Counted from the first letter of the stretch, positions 53,274 through 62,247 are shown. The stretch is 64,000 bases of DNA from Paraburkholderia bryophila (GCF_013409255.1 NZ_JACCAS010000002.1:3214001-3278000); one strand, 5' to 3'. Notes: a model not told the origin generated them from the letters alone. A program made the numbers and translations.

Positions 53274-53981
53274 TCAACCGCCGACGTACGCGCGCCGGAT
53301 GGCTTCGTTGTTCATCAGACTCGCCGGATCGCCTTCGAGCACGATGCGCCCGCTCTCGATCACATACGCGCGGTGCGCGATCTTCAGCGCGGCGAACGCG
53401 TTCTGTTCGGCGAGCAGCACCGTGGTGCCTGCGCGGTTGATCTGCTGGATCACCTCGAACACCTGCTTGACCACCAGCGGCGCGAGACCGAGCGACGGTT
53501 CGTCGAGCAACAGCACCTTGGGCCGCGCCATCATCGCGCGGCCGATCGCGACCATCTGCTGCTGACCGCCGGAGAGTGAGCCGGCCGCGTGATCCTTGCG
53601 TTCGGCGAGCAGCGGGAATAGCGCGAACACCTGGTCGAGATTGCGTTGATTGCCGGCCTTGTCGCCGCGATGCACGTACGCGCCGAGCGTGAGATTCTTC
53701 AGCACCGACATGCCGGGGAACAGCTTGCGGCCTTCGGGGCACTGAATCACACCGCTGCGCACGATCTGCGCGGGCGTCATGCCGAGCAGTTCGCGCTGGC
53801 CGAAGCGCAGGCTGCCGCTCGCGGCGCGGCGCAAGCCGCTGGTCGCGAGAAAGATCGAACTTTTACCCGCGCCGTTGGCGCCGAGCAGCACCACGAGTTC
53901 GCCGTCGTCCGCGTGCAGCGTGATGCCGTCCAGCGCGCGGAAGCTGCCGTAGTCGAGCGCGACGTTGTCAAACTTCAGCAT
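53274..53981 (-). CDS. livF: Liv-type ABC transporter ATPase (LivF)
   Basis: This ATPase of about 235 residues has Walker A GANGAGKSS, signature LSGGQQQMVAIGRAMM and Walker B VLLLDEPSLGLAP. The QCPEGRKLFPGMSV segment is typical of LivF. The ATG at 53981 (MLKFDNVAL) overlaps the livG end by 14 bp; a start at 54002 is possible. It works with LivG, LivH and LivM on the inner membrane. Confidence 0.94.
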   Translation of the reverse strand: MLKFDNVALDYGSFRALDGITLHADDGELVVLLGANGAGKSSIFLATSGLRRAASGSLRFGQRELLGMTPAQIVRSGVIQCPEGRKLFPGMSVLKNLTLGAYVHRGDKAGNQRNLDQVFALFPLLAERKDHAAGSLSGGQQQMVAIGRAMMARPKVLLLDEPSLGLAPLVVKQVFEVIQQINRAGTTVLLAEQNAFAALKIAHRAYVIESGRIVLEGDPASLMNNEAIRRAYVGG

Positions 53982-54732
53982 GCTCGCTCCCCAGGTAAGC
54001 ATCGATCACGGCCGGGTTCGCGCGAATCTCGGCGGGCGTGCCTTCGGCGATTTTCTTGCCATAGTTCAGCACCATGATGCGATCCGCGAGCTTCATGATC
54101 ATGTTCATCTTGTGTTCGACGAGGCACACCGTCACGCCGTGTTTGACCAGCTTGCGGATCAGCTCGGCGAGACCCTCGGTCTCCTCGGGGTTGACGCCGC
54201 CCGCGGGTTCGTCGAGCAGCATCAGGCTCGGTTCGGTGGCGAGCGCGAGTGCGATGGCCGCACGTTTGCGTTCTTCCTGCGAGATGCCGCCGGCAAGCTG
54301 GCCGGCCATTGCCGACAAGCCGACGAAGTCGAGCGCCTCGCGCGCCTTGTCGCGGCACAGGCGTTCTTCCTGCTTCAGCCGCTTCGAGTGCGTGAGCACG
54401 TCCCAGAGCCCGGAGCGGGTGCGCAAGCGGTGGCCGACGATCAGGTTGTCGAGCACGCTGGCCCGATCGAACAGCGCGGTGGACTGAAACGTGCGCGCCA
54501 CGCCCAGGCGCGCCATGCGGTCGGCGCCGAGCTTCGTCACGTCTTCGCCCTTGAAAAGAATGCGGCCCGAACTCGGCAAATGCGTGCCGCTGATCAGATT
54601 GAAGAAGGTGGTTTTGCCCGCCCCGTTCGGTCCGATGATCGCGTTGATCTTGCCGGCTTCGAGGTGCGTGCTGATGTCGTCGACCGCGACGAGGCCGCCG
54701 AAGCGTTTGCTGAGCGCGTCGATTTCAAGCAT
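53968..54732 (-). CDS. livG: Liv-type ABC transporter ATPase (LivG)
   Basis: This 254-residue ATPase begins MLEIDALSKRFGGLVAVDDI. It has Walker A GPNGAGKTT, a signature of the LAGGISQEERKRAAIA type, Walker B LMLLDEPAGGVNP and the LivG C-terminus (LNYGKKIAEGTPAEIRANPA). The signature reads AGGIS rather than the usual SGGQ, a variation worth noting. The start overlaps the livM end by 8 bp. Confidence 0.94.
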   Translation of the reverse strand: MLEIDALSKRFGGLVAVDDISTHLEAGKINAIIGPNGAGKTTFFNLISGTHLPSSGRILFKGEDVTKLGADRMARLGVARTFQSTALFDRASVLDNLIVGHRLRTRSGLWDVLTHSKRLKQEERLCRDKAREALDFVGLSAMAGQLAGGISQEERKRAAIALALATEPSLMLLDEPAGGVNPEETEGLAELIRKLVKHGVTVCLVEHKMNMIMKLADRIMVLNYGKKIAEGTPAEIRANPAVIDAYLGSEHAEV

Positions 54733-55729
54733 GGCCGTCACCTCGCGCGGTTTGCGATTGACGCCGCGAACGCGTGCCCTGCGAAGGCGCCGCGCGCCGC
54801 GCTCGTATTGCCTGATACAAACCGACGAACCCATTGGGCAGAAAGATCACCAGCAGAATCAGGATCGGGCCGAACACCACGAAGCGGTATTCCTGCAGAA
54901 ACTGCAGGTATTGCGTAAGCCACGGAATGGCGAGCGCGCCGAGCAGCGGACCGGCGAGCGTGCCGATGCCGCCTACCAGCATGTACATGGTCATGTCGAA
55001 GGTATGTTCGACGCCGGCCAGGTCCGGCCCGAGAAAGCGCACCGAGCCCGCATACAGACCGCCCGCGAACCCCGCATAGACGACCGACAGCACGAAGGCC
55101 AGCACCTTGTTGCGCATCAGGTCGATACCGAGCGACTGCGCGAGGCCGTCGCTATTGCGAATGGCCATGAACGTGCGGCCGAGCAGCGAATTGACGATGC
55201 GATGCATCAGCCACACGCCGAGCACCAGAAACGCGAACACGAGATAGTAGAGCGCGCGCGGATTCTCGAACGACACCAGGCCGAAACCCGACGGCGCCGG
55301 AATGCCGATAACGTCGGCCACGCCATGCGTGACGCTGTCCCACTTCTCGATGACGAGAAACATGATGTAGCCGACGCACAGCGTGAAGATCGAAAAGTAG
55401 TGGCCGCGCAACCGCAGCGACACGAGCCCGACCAGCACGCCGAGCCCGCCCGTCACGACCCCCGACGCAACGAACGCGAGCCAGAACGGCACCTGGTGAT
55501 CGACCGTCAGAATGCCGACCGTATACGCGCCCACCGCCATGAAACTGCCGTGCGCGAGATTGAACTGGCCGGTATAGCCGGTGATCAGATTCAGCCCGAC
55601 CGTGGCCAGCGCGAAGATGTACGCGGTGGACATGACGGTGAGCATGTAGTCGTTGCTGGCGAGAAATGGAAACACCAGGCCGAGCGCGAACAGCAGCGTC
55701 CACCCGAGCTTGCCCTCGAATCGTTTCAT
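54725..55729 (-). CDS. livM: Liv-type ABC transporter permease (LivM)
   Basis: This 334-residue membrane protein has about eight to ten helices. The LivM/LivH core is NLITGYTGQFNLAHGSFMAV, and VGGIGTLAGPLLGALAIPWL marks the end of the core. The ATG at 55729 overlaps the livH stop as ATGA. The C-terminus is basic (RARRAAPSQGTRSRRQ) and cytoplasmic. Confidence 0.93.
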   Translation of the reverse strand: MKRFEGKLGWTLLFALGLVFPFLASNDYMLTVMSTAYIFALATVGLNLITGYTGQFNLAHGSFMAVGAYTVGILTVDHQVPFWLAFVASGVVTGGLGVLVGLVSLRLRGHYFSIFTLCVGYIMFLVIEKWDSVTHGVADVIGIPAPSGFGLVSFENPRALYYLVFAFLVLGVWLMHRIVNSLLGRTFMAIRNSDGLAQSLGIDLMRNKVLAFVLSVVYAGFAGGLYAGSVRFLGPDLAGVEHTFDMTMYMLVGGIGTLAGPLLGALAIPWLTQYLQFLQEYRFVVFGPILILLVIFLPNGFVGLYQAIRARRAAPSQGTRSRRQSQTARGDGHA

Positions 55730-56595
55730 GATGCGCGCAGTTCCCTGGTGAAGAGCCCTTGCGGACGAACCGACAGAATCACCACCAGCAGCACGAAGGC
55801 GATGATGTCCTTGTAGTCGGTCGAGATATAGAAGGCGCCGAAGCTCTCCGCCATGCCGATGATCAGCCCGCCGACGATCGCGCCCGGCACGCTGCCCATG
55901 CCGCCGAGAATGATGATCACGAAGGCTTTCAGGATCACCAGTTGGCCCATGGCCGGGTAGACGAGGTTGATCGGCGCGTAGAGCGTGGCGGCAACCGCGG
56001 CCAGCAAGCCGGAAATGCCGAAGGTCAGCATGGTGACCTTGTTGGCGTCGATGCCCATCAGCGACGCGCCGTCGCGGTCCTGCGCCATCGCGATGATGCT
56101 TGAACCGATCACCGTATATCTGAGGAAGAGTTGCAACAGCACCACCAGCGCGAACGCCGCGCCGATAATCAGCAGCCGTTGCAGCGGCGCGCTGACGCCG
56201 CCCAGTTCGACGACGCCCACATAGGGCGTGGCCATGCGATGAAAATCCGCGCCCCACAGCGCCTGCGCGCCGGCTTCGAGAAACAGCAGCAGGCCGATGG
56301 CGGCGATCATCGGATGCAATTCGGAGGATTGGCGCAGCGGGTTGAACACCAGCCGCTCGGCGAGGATCGCGAGCGCCGCGGTCGCGAGGCCGGAGCCGAG
56401 CATGGCGAGCCAGTAGTTCAGGCCGAACCGGCTCATCAGATAGAACGACACGAACGCGCCGACCATGTAGAACGCGCCGTGCGCGAAATTCGGCACCGCG
56501 AGAATCCCGTAGACCAGCGTGAGACCCAGGGCGACGAGGCTATAAATACCGCCGAGCGTCAGCCCGTTGAGGACCTGCTGCAGAAACATATCCAC
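55726..56595 (-). CDS. livH: Liv-type ABC transporter permease (LivH)
   Basis: This permease has about 289 residues from a GTG at 56595, which has GGAGGG seven bases upstream. ATGs at 56589 and 56628 are alternatives. The start FLQQVLNGLTLGGIYSLVAL and the ILAVPNFAHGAFYMVGAF motif are characteristic of LivH, with ILGGMGSVPGAIVGGLIIGM near the end. It follows the porin gene by 57 bp on the same strand and probably shares its transcript. Confidence 0.92.
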   Translation of the reverse strand: MDMFLQQVLNGLTLGGIYSLVALGLTLVYGILAVPNFAHGAFYMVGAFVSFYLMSRFGLNYWLAMLGSGLATAALAILAERLVFNPLRQSSELHPMIAAIGLLLFLEAGAQALWGADFHRMATPYVGVVELGGVSAPLQRLLIIGAAFALVVLLQLFLRYTVIGSSIIAMAQDRDGASLMGIDANKVTMLTFGISGLLAAVAATLYAPINLVYPAMGQLVILKAFVIIILGGMGSVPGAIVGGLIIGMAESFGAFYISTDYKDIIAFVLLVVILSVRPQGLFTRELRAS

Positions 56596-56652
56596 GCTTG
56601 AACCCTCCGACCATTGTTGTCCGCTCATCGGCTCCTTGCCGCGCTGTCAACG

Positions 56653-57744
56653 CTAGAACATATGGCGGATGCCCACGTTCACGCCGGCCGTGGTGCCTGT
56701 CGCTTCGTTCAAGGCGTTGTTGACGGAAATCCCGGTGTGCATCGCGCCGTGATTGGTGACGAAGCCAACCTGTCCGTACATCGCGGTCGCTTTGGATAAC
56801 GAATATTCGAGCCCGGTCGACGCCAGGATCGAATTGTTCGACGAGCTGTTGGCGTCGCGCGTGACGTACACACCGGCGTCGATATTGAGTGCCGGCGTGA
56901 TGTGATAACTGGCGCCGCCCGAGTACACGCGATCGTTGAACGAGCCGGCGACCTTGTACTGCACGTACGATGCCTTGACGATCAGATTGTTGAACGTGTA
57001 ACTCGCGCCGAGCGCGCGGCCGTTGAACTCGACCACGCTGGGAATCGCGATCGACGCGGCGCTGCCGCCCGCATTGCCGCTATACAACGCGGCGTCGACG
57101 GTGAGCGAGCCGAGGTGATAGCGCAGACTCGCCGAGTACTGGCGGCCCGCCTGAAAGTCGCCCGCCGTGCCGCCCAGCGCCATCATCGCGCTCGCCTGCA
57201 AGCCGGCAATTTCCGGCGACGTGTACGACACCGCGTTCGGATTGAACAGCCCGGTCACGTAGACGTTGTTCAGATACGTCACCAGACCGCTGCCGAAATA
57301 CGACATCTGCCGGGGGTCGAAGTCGTACACCGCGAGAAAGAACGGCGAGAACTGCAGGCCGGCCTTGATCGTGCCGAACCCGCCGTCCACGCCAACCCAC
57401 GCCTGGCGGCCGAACTCGTTGCCGTTCGAATTGTTGAGCGAGCCGTTCGCGACGCTGATACCGCTTTCGATCTCGAAGATCGCCCGTGTGTTGCCGCCCA
57501 GATCTTCCGTGCCGCGCATGCCGAAGCGCGAGCCGGACAGGCCGCTGTCGGTGAACGAATACTGATGGCCGGCGCTTTGGCCGGTCGCCGCGTTGAGCGT
57601 TTTGCTGGTGTACAGCAGCGAACCGTCGACGATGCCGTACAACGTGACGCTGCTCTGCGCATACGCGCACTGGACCGAACCCAGCGCACATGCACCCATG
57701 AATCCGAGAATGACTCCAACTCGATTGCGATGATTTGCCGGCAT
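56653..57744 (-). CDS. Gram-negative porin
   Basis: This 363-residue outer-membrane porin of the Burkholderiales type has a signal ending CAYAQ. The mature start is SSVTLYGIVDGSLLY and the periplasmic turn carries GSRFGMRGTEDLGG. The final strand ends TTAGVNVGIRHMF with the C-terminal Phe needed for BAM recognition. The ATG at 57744 follows GGGAGACACG. It leads the porin-livHMGFK operon and likely passes the same substrate through the outer membrane. Confidence 0.93.
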   Translation of the reverse strand: MPANHRNRVGVILGFMGACALGSVQCAYAQSSVTLYGIVDGSLLYTSKTLNAATGQSAGHQYSFTDSGLSGSRFGMRGTEDLGGNTRAIFEIESGISVANGSLNNSNGNEFGRQAWVGVDGGFGTIKAGLQFSPFFLAVYDFDPRQMSYFGSGLVTYLNNVYVTGLFNPNAVSYTSPEIAGLQASAMMALGGTAGDFQAGRQYSASLRYHLGSLTVDAALYSGNAGGSAASIAIPSVVEFNGRALGASYTFNNLIVKASYVQYKVAGSFNDRVYSGGASYHITPALNIDAGVYVTRDANSSSNNSILASTGLEYSLSKATAMYGQVGFVTNHGAMHTGISVNNALNEATGTTAGVNVGIRHMF

Positions 57745-58056
57745 GCTTCGTGTCTCCCTGGTTTTTTGGAATCGAGTGAACTGGCGAAGTAATGCTTGTG
57801 TTGCAAAGTGCGGGCGATCTGCGGCGCAAAGCGTTTTCAACAGGCGACAGCGAGCCCTCGCAGGCTGATCAGGGATGCGAACTATCGGCTTGGCTGGTAA
57901 GCGCCTCGGGTGAGCTTGCCTGACGTCGTGGCGCTGGCTCCGTCGTGCGGGCCGGCGTGGCGGGGGGGCTCACCGACTACGTGTTTCCGTGCAGGATGCA
58001 GGCGCAATTTCGCACGACCGTTCGCACTGTGTCAACGAGGGAAATTGCTGGTTGGA

Positions 58057-58067
58057 CTGCAATGCAG
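58057..58067. promoter_or_regulatory. Palindrome CTGCA-A-TGCAG, candidate IclR operator
   Basis: This perfect 11-bp palindrome matches the core of the sites at 46741-46753 and 58187-58207. It lies about 318 bp upstream of the porin start. Repeated occurrence in control regions of linked catabolic genes supports a real site; a chance match for this one alone cannot be excluded. Confidence 0.5.
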
Positions 58068-58186
58068 GCCTAAATAGGGAAAACACCTGGCGCGTGGGCG
58101 GCGCTTGATTTTCCTTTTAACACTCTGTGAATCATGGGTTAAGCGGTTTCACCCAGTTTGAATCAGCCTGCGTACTGGTGCGCTGG

Positions 58187-58207
58187 TAGTTCTGCATTGC
58201 AGAACTA
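58187..58207. promoter_or_regulatory. 21-bp perfect palindrome, candidate IclR operator
   Basis: TAGTTCTGCA and TGCAGAACTA flank one central T, a perfect palindrome with 10-bp arms. No T-run follows on either strand, so it is not a terminator. Its core equals the palindrome in front of the SDR gene at 46741-46753. It lies between the end of the LysR gene and the porin promoter region. Confidence 0.6.
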
Positions 58208-58231
58208 CGGTCGGCTCCGCATTGAAGCCGT

Positions 58232-59152
58232 TCAATTCGACTCACGCGCGCCGAGCGTCTCGACCAGCATGTCGACGAACGCCTTGACGCGTGCCGTCAT
58301 CTGCAACTGCTGCGGGTACACCGCGTAAATATCCGCACCGGGCGTGCGGTAGTCGGGCAGCACGTGAACGAGGCGGCCGTCGGCGAGATAGTCCGCGATA
58401 TCCCACTCCGCGCGCATCAGAATGCCCTGGCCGTCGAGCGCCCACTTCACGGCGATTTCGCCGTCGTTGGTGGTGAGGTTGCCGCGCACTCGTACCGTTT
58501 CCGTTTTCTCCGTCGCGCCGCGTCCGCTGGTGAGCCGCCACAGACCGTAGCCGTCGTCGCCCTGGCGGATGCCGATGCAATTGTGCTGCGCCAACTCGGC
58601 CGGGCTGCGCGGCGCGCGCCGCTCGGCCAGATAAGCGGGCGACGCGCACAGCAGGCGGCGATTGCGCGCCACCTTGCGCGCGATCACGCGTGCGTCGGGT
58701 GGTTCGCCGAAACGCACGCACACGTCGAACGCGTCTTCGCTGATGGGCGGCGGGTCGACCGAGAGTTGCAACTGCACGTCCACTTGCGGAAAGCGCCGCA
58801 CGAAACGGGAGATCAGCGGCGCGACATGGCTGCGGCCGAAACCGAGCGTCGCATTCACGCGCAGCAGGCCTTTGGGCGCCGCCTGCGAGCCGCCGAGCAA
58901 CTGCGCGAGATCGTCCATTTCGCTGAGAATGCGCCGCGCGCGGGTCAGGTACAGCTCGCCTTCGGGCGTGAGGCTCATGCGCCGCGTGGTGCGGTTCACC
59001 AGCGAGACGCCCGCGCGCGTTTCCATTTGCGCCAGATGCTTGCTGACGGCCGCCGTGCTCAGGCCGAGTTCGCGCGCCGCCGCGGTCAGGCTGCCGCTGG
59101 CGGCTAAGGTGGAGAAGAAGGCGAGGTCGTCCGGTTGTATCGAGGCGGTCAT
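58232..59152 (-). CDS. LysR-family transcriptional regulator
   Basis: This 306-residue regulator has the N-terminal LysR helix-turn-helix (SGSLTAAARELGLSTAAVSKHLAQME, with VSLVNRTTRRMSLTPEGELY following) and a substrate-binding domain from about residue 90. It belongs to the DNA-binding style of the DsdC/GcvA-like single-domain regulators common in Burkholderia. It is divergent from the tartrate dehydrogenase gene with a 121-bp gap holding an inverted repeat, so tartrate-linked control of ttuC and the MFS gene is the likely job. Confidence 0.93.
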   Translation of the reverse strand: MTASIQPDDLAFFSTLAASGSLTAAARELGLSTAAVSKHLAQMETRAGVSLVNRTTRRMSLTPEGELYLTRARRILSEMDDLAQLLGGSQAAPKGLLRVNATLGFGRSHVAPLISRFVRRFPQVDVQLQLSVDPPPISEDAFDVCVRFGEPPDARVIARKVARNRRLLCASPAYLAERRAPRSPAELAQHNCIGIRQGDDGYGLWRLTSGRGATEKTETVRVRGNLTTNDGEIAVKWALDGQGILMRAEWDIADYLADGRLVHVLPDYRTPGADIYAVYPQQLQMTARVKAFVDMLVETLGARESN

Positions 59153-59168
59153 ACGCAGCGGCCCATTG

Positions 59169-59183
59169 TTAACCTGAAGTTAA
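59169..59183. promoter_or_regulatory. LysR-type operator TTAAC-N5-GTTAA
   Basis: A perfect 5-bp inverted repeat separated by CTGAA lies 17 bp upstream of the LysR start, in the gap shared with the tartrate dehydrogenase gene. It has the T-N11-A form of LysR sites (15 bp in all). It could serve both autoregulation and activation of the divergent operon. Confidence 0.5.
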
Positions 59184-59273
59184 GGATGGTTTGAGTCTAA
59201 CAGCGTTTGTATGGACCGTCGGCGATCTACGATGCGACTCATACCTTCACAACAGACGGACACGGAGACGCCC

Positions 59274-60383
59274 ATGAAAACCTATCGCATCGCAACCATT
59301 CCCGGCGACGGCATCGGCAAGGAAGTCGTACCCGCGGGGCAACGCGTGCTCGAAGCGATCGCCGCGCGCAGCAACACGTTCGGCTTCGCGTTCGAGAATT
59401 TCGACTGGGGCGGCGACTACTACCGCCAGCATGGCGCGATGATGCCGGCCGACGGACTCGACGCGTTGCGCGACAAGGACGCGATCCTGTTCGGTTCGGC
59501 GGGCGATCCGCACATTCCCGATCACATCACGCTGTGGGGGTTGCGCCTGAAGATCTGCCAGGGCTTCGATCAATACGCGAACGTGCGTCCGACGCGGATC
59601 CTGCCCGGCATCGACGGGCCGTTGAAACGCTGCGCGCCGCAAGATCTCGACTGGGTGATCGTCCGCGAGAATTCGGAAGGCGAGTACGCGGGCGTCGGCG
59701 GCCGCGCGCATCAGGGGCATCCGATCGAAGTCGCGACCGATGTGTCGATGATGACGCGTGCCGGCGTCGAGCGCATTCTGCGGTTCGCGTTCCGGCTCGC
59801 GCAAACGCGGCCGCGCAAGCTGCTGACGGTGATCACCAAGAGCAATGCGCAGCGGCATGCCATGGTCATGTGGGACGAGATCGCGTTGCAGATCTCGCAG
59901 GAGTTTCCCGACGTGCGCTGGGACAAGGAGCTGGTCGACGCGGCCACCGCGCGCATGGTCAACCGTCCCGCCACGCTCGACACGATCGTCGCGACCAATC
60001 TGCACGCGGACATTCTGAGCGATCTCGCCGCCGCGCTGGCCGGCAGCCTCGGCATTGCGCCGACCGCCAATCTCGACCCCGAGCGGCGTTATCCGTCGAT
60101 GTTCGAGCCGATCCACGGCTCCGCGTTCGACATCATGGGCAAAGGGCTCGCCAATCCGGTCGGCACGTTCTGGTCGGCGGTGATGATGCTCGAGCATCTC
60201 GGCGAAGACGCCGCCGCACGGCAACTGATGGCCGTGATCGAGCGTGTCACGGCGGACCCGTCGCTGCATACCGGCGACCTGGGCGGCAGCGCGACCACGG
60301 CGCAGGTGACGGACGCCGTGTGTGCATTGCTGGCGTCGGAGGCGGCAGGCGGAACGGCGGCCACCGACGTCAAAGCCGCCTGA
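59274..60383 (+). CDS. ttuC: Tartrate dehydrogenase/decarboxylase
   Basis: This 369-residue enzyme belongs to the isopropylmalate/isocitrate dehydrogenase family, tartrate/D-malate subgroup. Motifs are IATIPGDGIGKEVVPAGQRV, the substrate Arg loops NVRPTRILPGI and VIVRENSEGEYAGVGGR, VITKSNAQRHAMVMWDEIAL, metal-binding NLHADILSDLAAALAGSLG and EPIHGSAFDIMGKGLANPVG. It oxidises tartrate or D-malate with NAD and a divalent metal. The ATG at 59274 follows GGAGACGCCC. It pairs with the MFS gene downstream as in known ttuB-ttuC loci. D-malate dehydrogenase (dmlA) is the alternative. Confidence 0.92.
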   Translation: MKTYRIATIPGDGIGKEVVPAGQRVLEAIAARSNTFGFAFENFDWGGDYYRQHGAMMPADGLDALRDKDAILFGSAGDPHIPDHITLWGLRLKICQGFDQYANVRPTRILPGIDGPLKRCAPQDLDWVIVRENSEGEYAGVGGRAHQGHPIEVATDVSMMTRAGVERILRFAFRLAQTRPRKLLTVITKSNAQRHAMVMWDEIALQISQEFPDVRWDKELVDAATARMVNRPATLDTIVATNLHADILSDLAAALAGSLGIAPTANLDPERRYPSMFEPIHGSAFDIMGKGLANPVGTFWSAVMMLEHLGEDAAARQLMAVIERVTADPSLHTGDLGGSATTAQVTDAVCALLASEAAGGTAATDVKAA

Positions 60384-60435
60384 AACATCGGCAGCACCTG
60401 ACGCACCCGAAGTAAGCACCCGAAGCGCCGCGCGC

Positions 60436-60469
60436 CCCGGGCGCGCAATACGAGAACATAACGCCCGGG
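60436..60469 (+). repeat. Intercistronic hairpin between ttuC and the MFS gene
   Basis: CCCGGGCG (60436-60443) pairs with CGCCCGGG (60462-60469) around an 18-base loop, with no U-run. It is likely a messenger-stabilising or attenuating stem between the two genes rather than a full terminator. Confidence 0.45.
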
Positions 60470-60527
60470 CGCACCCCGTCACGGGCGATCTCGCTGCACC
60501 CTGCAGAGATAGAGCGGAGACAGAGAC

Positions 60528-61823
60528 ATGAACACCGAATTGCAAGCCCGAGTGGTTCGCAAGCTCACCTGGCGCATTTTGCCTTTCGTGATGCTGCTGT
60601 ACTTTGTGAGCTTTCTCGATCGCGTGAACGTCGGCTTTGCGGCGATCACGATGAATCACGACCTCGGCCTCACGCCGACCATGTTCGGTCTCGGCGGCGG
60701 CATCTTCTTTCTCGGCTACTTTCTGTGCGAGGTGCCGTCGAACCTGATTCTGAACAAGGTGGGCGCACGTCTGTGGATTGCTCGTGTGATGGTGACGTGG
60801 GGACTGGTGTCGGCGGCGTCGGCGTTCGTGAGCGGCCCGGCTTCGTTCTATACGCTGCGCTTTCTGCTCGGTGTCGCCGAAGCCGGTTTCTTTCCCGGCA
60901 TCATTCTCTATTTGAGCCAGTGGTTTCCGGCCCGTCAGCGTGCGGTGGCCGCGGCCGCGTTCATGGCGGCTGCGCCGTTGTCGACGGCGATCGGTTCGCC
61001 GATTTCCGGCGCGATCATGCAGATGCCCGCGTTGCTGGGCCTGAGGGACTGGCAGTGGTTGTTCATCATCGAAGCGATTCCCGCCGTCGTGCTTGGCTTC
61101 GTGGTGCTGAAAGCGCTCACCGATTCGCCCGACAAAGCCACCTGGCTCGCCGACGATGAAAAAGCCTGGCTCATCGCCACGCTGCGCGACGAGCGCATGG
61201 GCCGCGAATCGCAGGCCGGGCACGCGGCCGGCGCGCTCGCGGCACTGCGCGACGGACGCGTGTGGATCATGGCGATGATTTATTTCGGCACGTCGGCGGG
61301 GCTGTACACGCTCGGGTTGTGGGCGCCGTTGATCATCCGTCAGTTCGGATTCAGCGCGTTGGGGACGGGGGCATTGAACGCGATTCCAAGTGTGCTGGCG
61401 GTGCTCGGCATGGTCTGGTGGGCGCGGCATTCCGACCGGCGTGGTGAGCGCACGTGGCACGTGGTGATTCCGTGCGTGGTCGCGGCCTTTGGGCTGGCGT
61501 GGGCCGGCGTCGCGGATACGGCGGTGGCGGTCGTGCTGGCGCTGGTCCTCGTGAATGTCGGGATCAGCGCGGCGAAGGCGCCGCTGTGGGCGATGCCGAG
61601 CACGTTTCTGTCCGGTGCAGGCGCGGCCGCCGGTATTGCGATGATTAACTCGATCGGCAACCTGGGCGGTTTTGTCGGGCCGTTCGCGATCGGCTGGTTG
61701 AAAAGCGTGACGGGTGGTTATGCGGCCGGGTTGTATGTGGTGGCGGCGAGTCTCGCGGTGTCTGCGTTGCTCGCGTTGATGGTAGGAAGGCGCGGGTATC
61801 GGGCGGCGCACGCGCCGCAGTGA
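60528..61823 (+). CDS. MFS transporter, anion:cation symporter family (tartrate carrier-like)
   Basis: This 431-residue protein has 12 membrane segments. The start WRILPFVMLLYFVSFLDRVNVGFAAI is the signature of the anion:cation symporter (ACS) branch that includes the tartrate carrier TtuB and hexuronate carriers. FLCEVPSNLILNKVGARLWI is typical too. A GGAGACAGAGAC ribosome site precedes the ATG. It lies 144 bp after the tartrate dehydrogenase gene, which makes tartrate or a related dicarboxylate the likely cargo. Confidence 0.92.
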   Translation: MNTELQARVVRKLTWRILPFVMLLYFVSFLDRVNVGFAAITMNHDLGLTPTMFGLGGGIFFLGYFLCEVPSNLILNKVGARLWIARVMVTWGLVSAASAFVSGPASFYTLRFLLGVAEAGFFPGIILYLSQWFPARQRAVAAAAFMAAAPLSTAIGSPISGAIMQMPALLGLRDWQWLFIIEAIPAVVLGFVVLKALTDSPDKATWLADDEKAWLIATLRDERMGRESQAGHAAGALAALRDGRVWIMAMIYFGTSAGLYTLGLWAPLIIRQFGFSALGTGALNAIPSVLAVLGMVWWARHSDRRGERTWHVVIPCVVAAFGLAWAGVADTAVAVVLALVLVNVGISAAKAPLWAMPSTFLSGAGAAAGIAMINSIGNLGGFVGPFAIGWLKSVTGGYAAGLYVVAASLAVSALLALMVGRRGYRAAHAPQ

Positions 61824-61904
61824 TCTAGTTACGAGGTGGCTCGCCGGACGCGTTCCGCGTGCGCCACCTGCAGTACCAGGCTGCGCGCGTCCGCGCGCGG
61901 CCCA

Positions 61905-61945
61905 ACAACTCGCGACTCGCGCTTTGCCGGCCGCGCGCGAGTTGT
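61905..61945. terminator. Hairpin between convergent genes
   Basis: ACAACTCGCG (61905-61914) pairs with CGCGAGTTGT (61936-61945) in the 142-bp gap between the convergent MFS gene and the small secreted protein gene. The stem is perfect but lacks a U-tract on either side. Another stem (AGGTGGC/GCCACCT) lies at 61834-61869. Confidence 0.4.
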
Positions 61946-61965
61946 CGGCATTGGGGCACAGGCCG

Positions 61966-62247
61966 TCAATGATTGAACACCGGCGAGTGCTTGCCGATGA
62001 AAGGCGTGGCCGACGGCACCGACGACTGCGTCGATCCTGCCGTCGACGAGCCGTAGCCGGAGTTGTCGCGATAGCCCGAGCCGTTGCGCGCCGCCTGTTG
62101 CGATGCCGATGCCGTCGCGGGTTGGTTGCCGTGCGTAGCGGTCACCGATACGGCTGGCGTGGTGGCGTCGGCGTTGGTTTGTGCAAACGACAACGTCGGG
62201 AGGATGGCGATCGACGCGACGATCATGAGTTGCTTGAGCGATTGCAT
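61966..62247 (-). CDS. Small secreted protein of unknown function
   Basis: This 93-residue protein has a clear signal peptide (KQLMIVASIAILPTLSFAQ). The mature part is Ser/Thr/Ala/Gly-rich, looks disordered and ends with FIGKHSPVFNH. GGAGAACC precedes the ATG. No family is recognised; similar short secreted proteins are common in Burkholderia. It is divergent from the proV gene. Confidence 0.72.
   Translation of the reverse strand: MQSLKQLMIVASIAILPTLSFAQTNADATTPAVSVTATHGNQPATASASQQAARNGSGYRDNSGYGSSTAGSTQSSVPSATPFIGKHSPVFNH

Larger units (their letters stand above)
57745..58231. promoter_or_regulatory. Control region of the porin-liv operon
   Basis: This 487-bp gap lies between the porin start and the end of the LysR gene. 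No gene was seen in it. It holds two CTGCA-W-TGCAG palindromes (58057-58067 and 58187-58207), whose centres are 135 bp apart and about 318 and 453 bp upstream of the porin ATG. The region 57880-58150 is mixed in composition with some A/T-rich tracts (TTTTCCTTTTAACAC) that could hold the promoter. Confidence 0.5.

Noticed and set aside
58187..58207. Reading the 21-bp palindrome as the terminator of the LysR gene
   Set aside because: There is no T-run after either arm, and the same core appears in two other control regions, so an operator is more likely.
59247..61811. Minus-strand open frame of 854 codons opposite ttuC and the MFS gene
   Set aside because: It spans two real genes and their gap, and the composition is Arg/His/Gln-rich and not protein-like. 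It is an antisense shadow.
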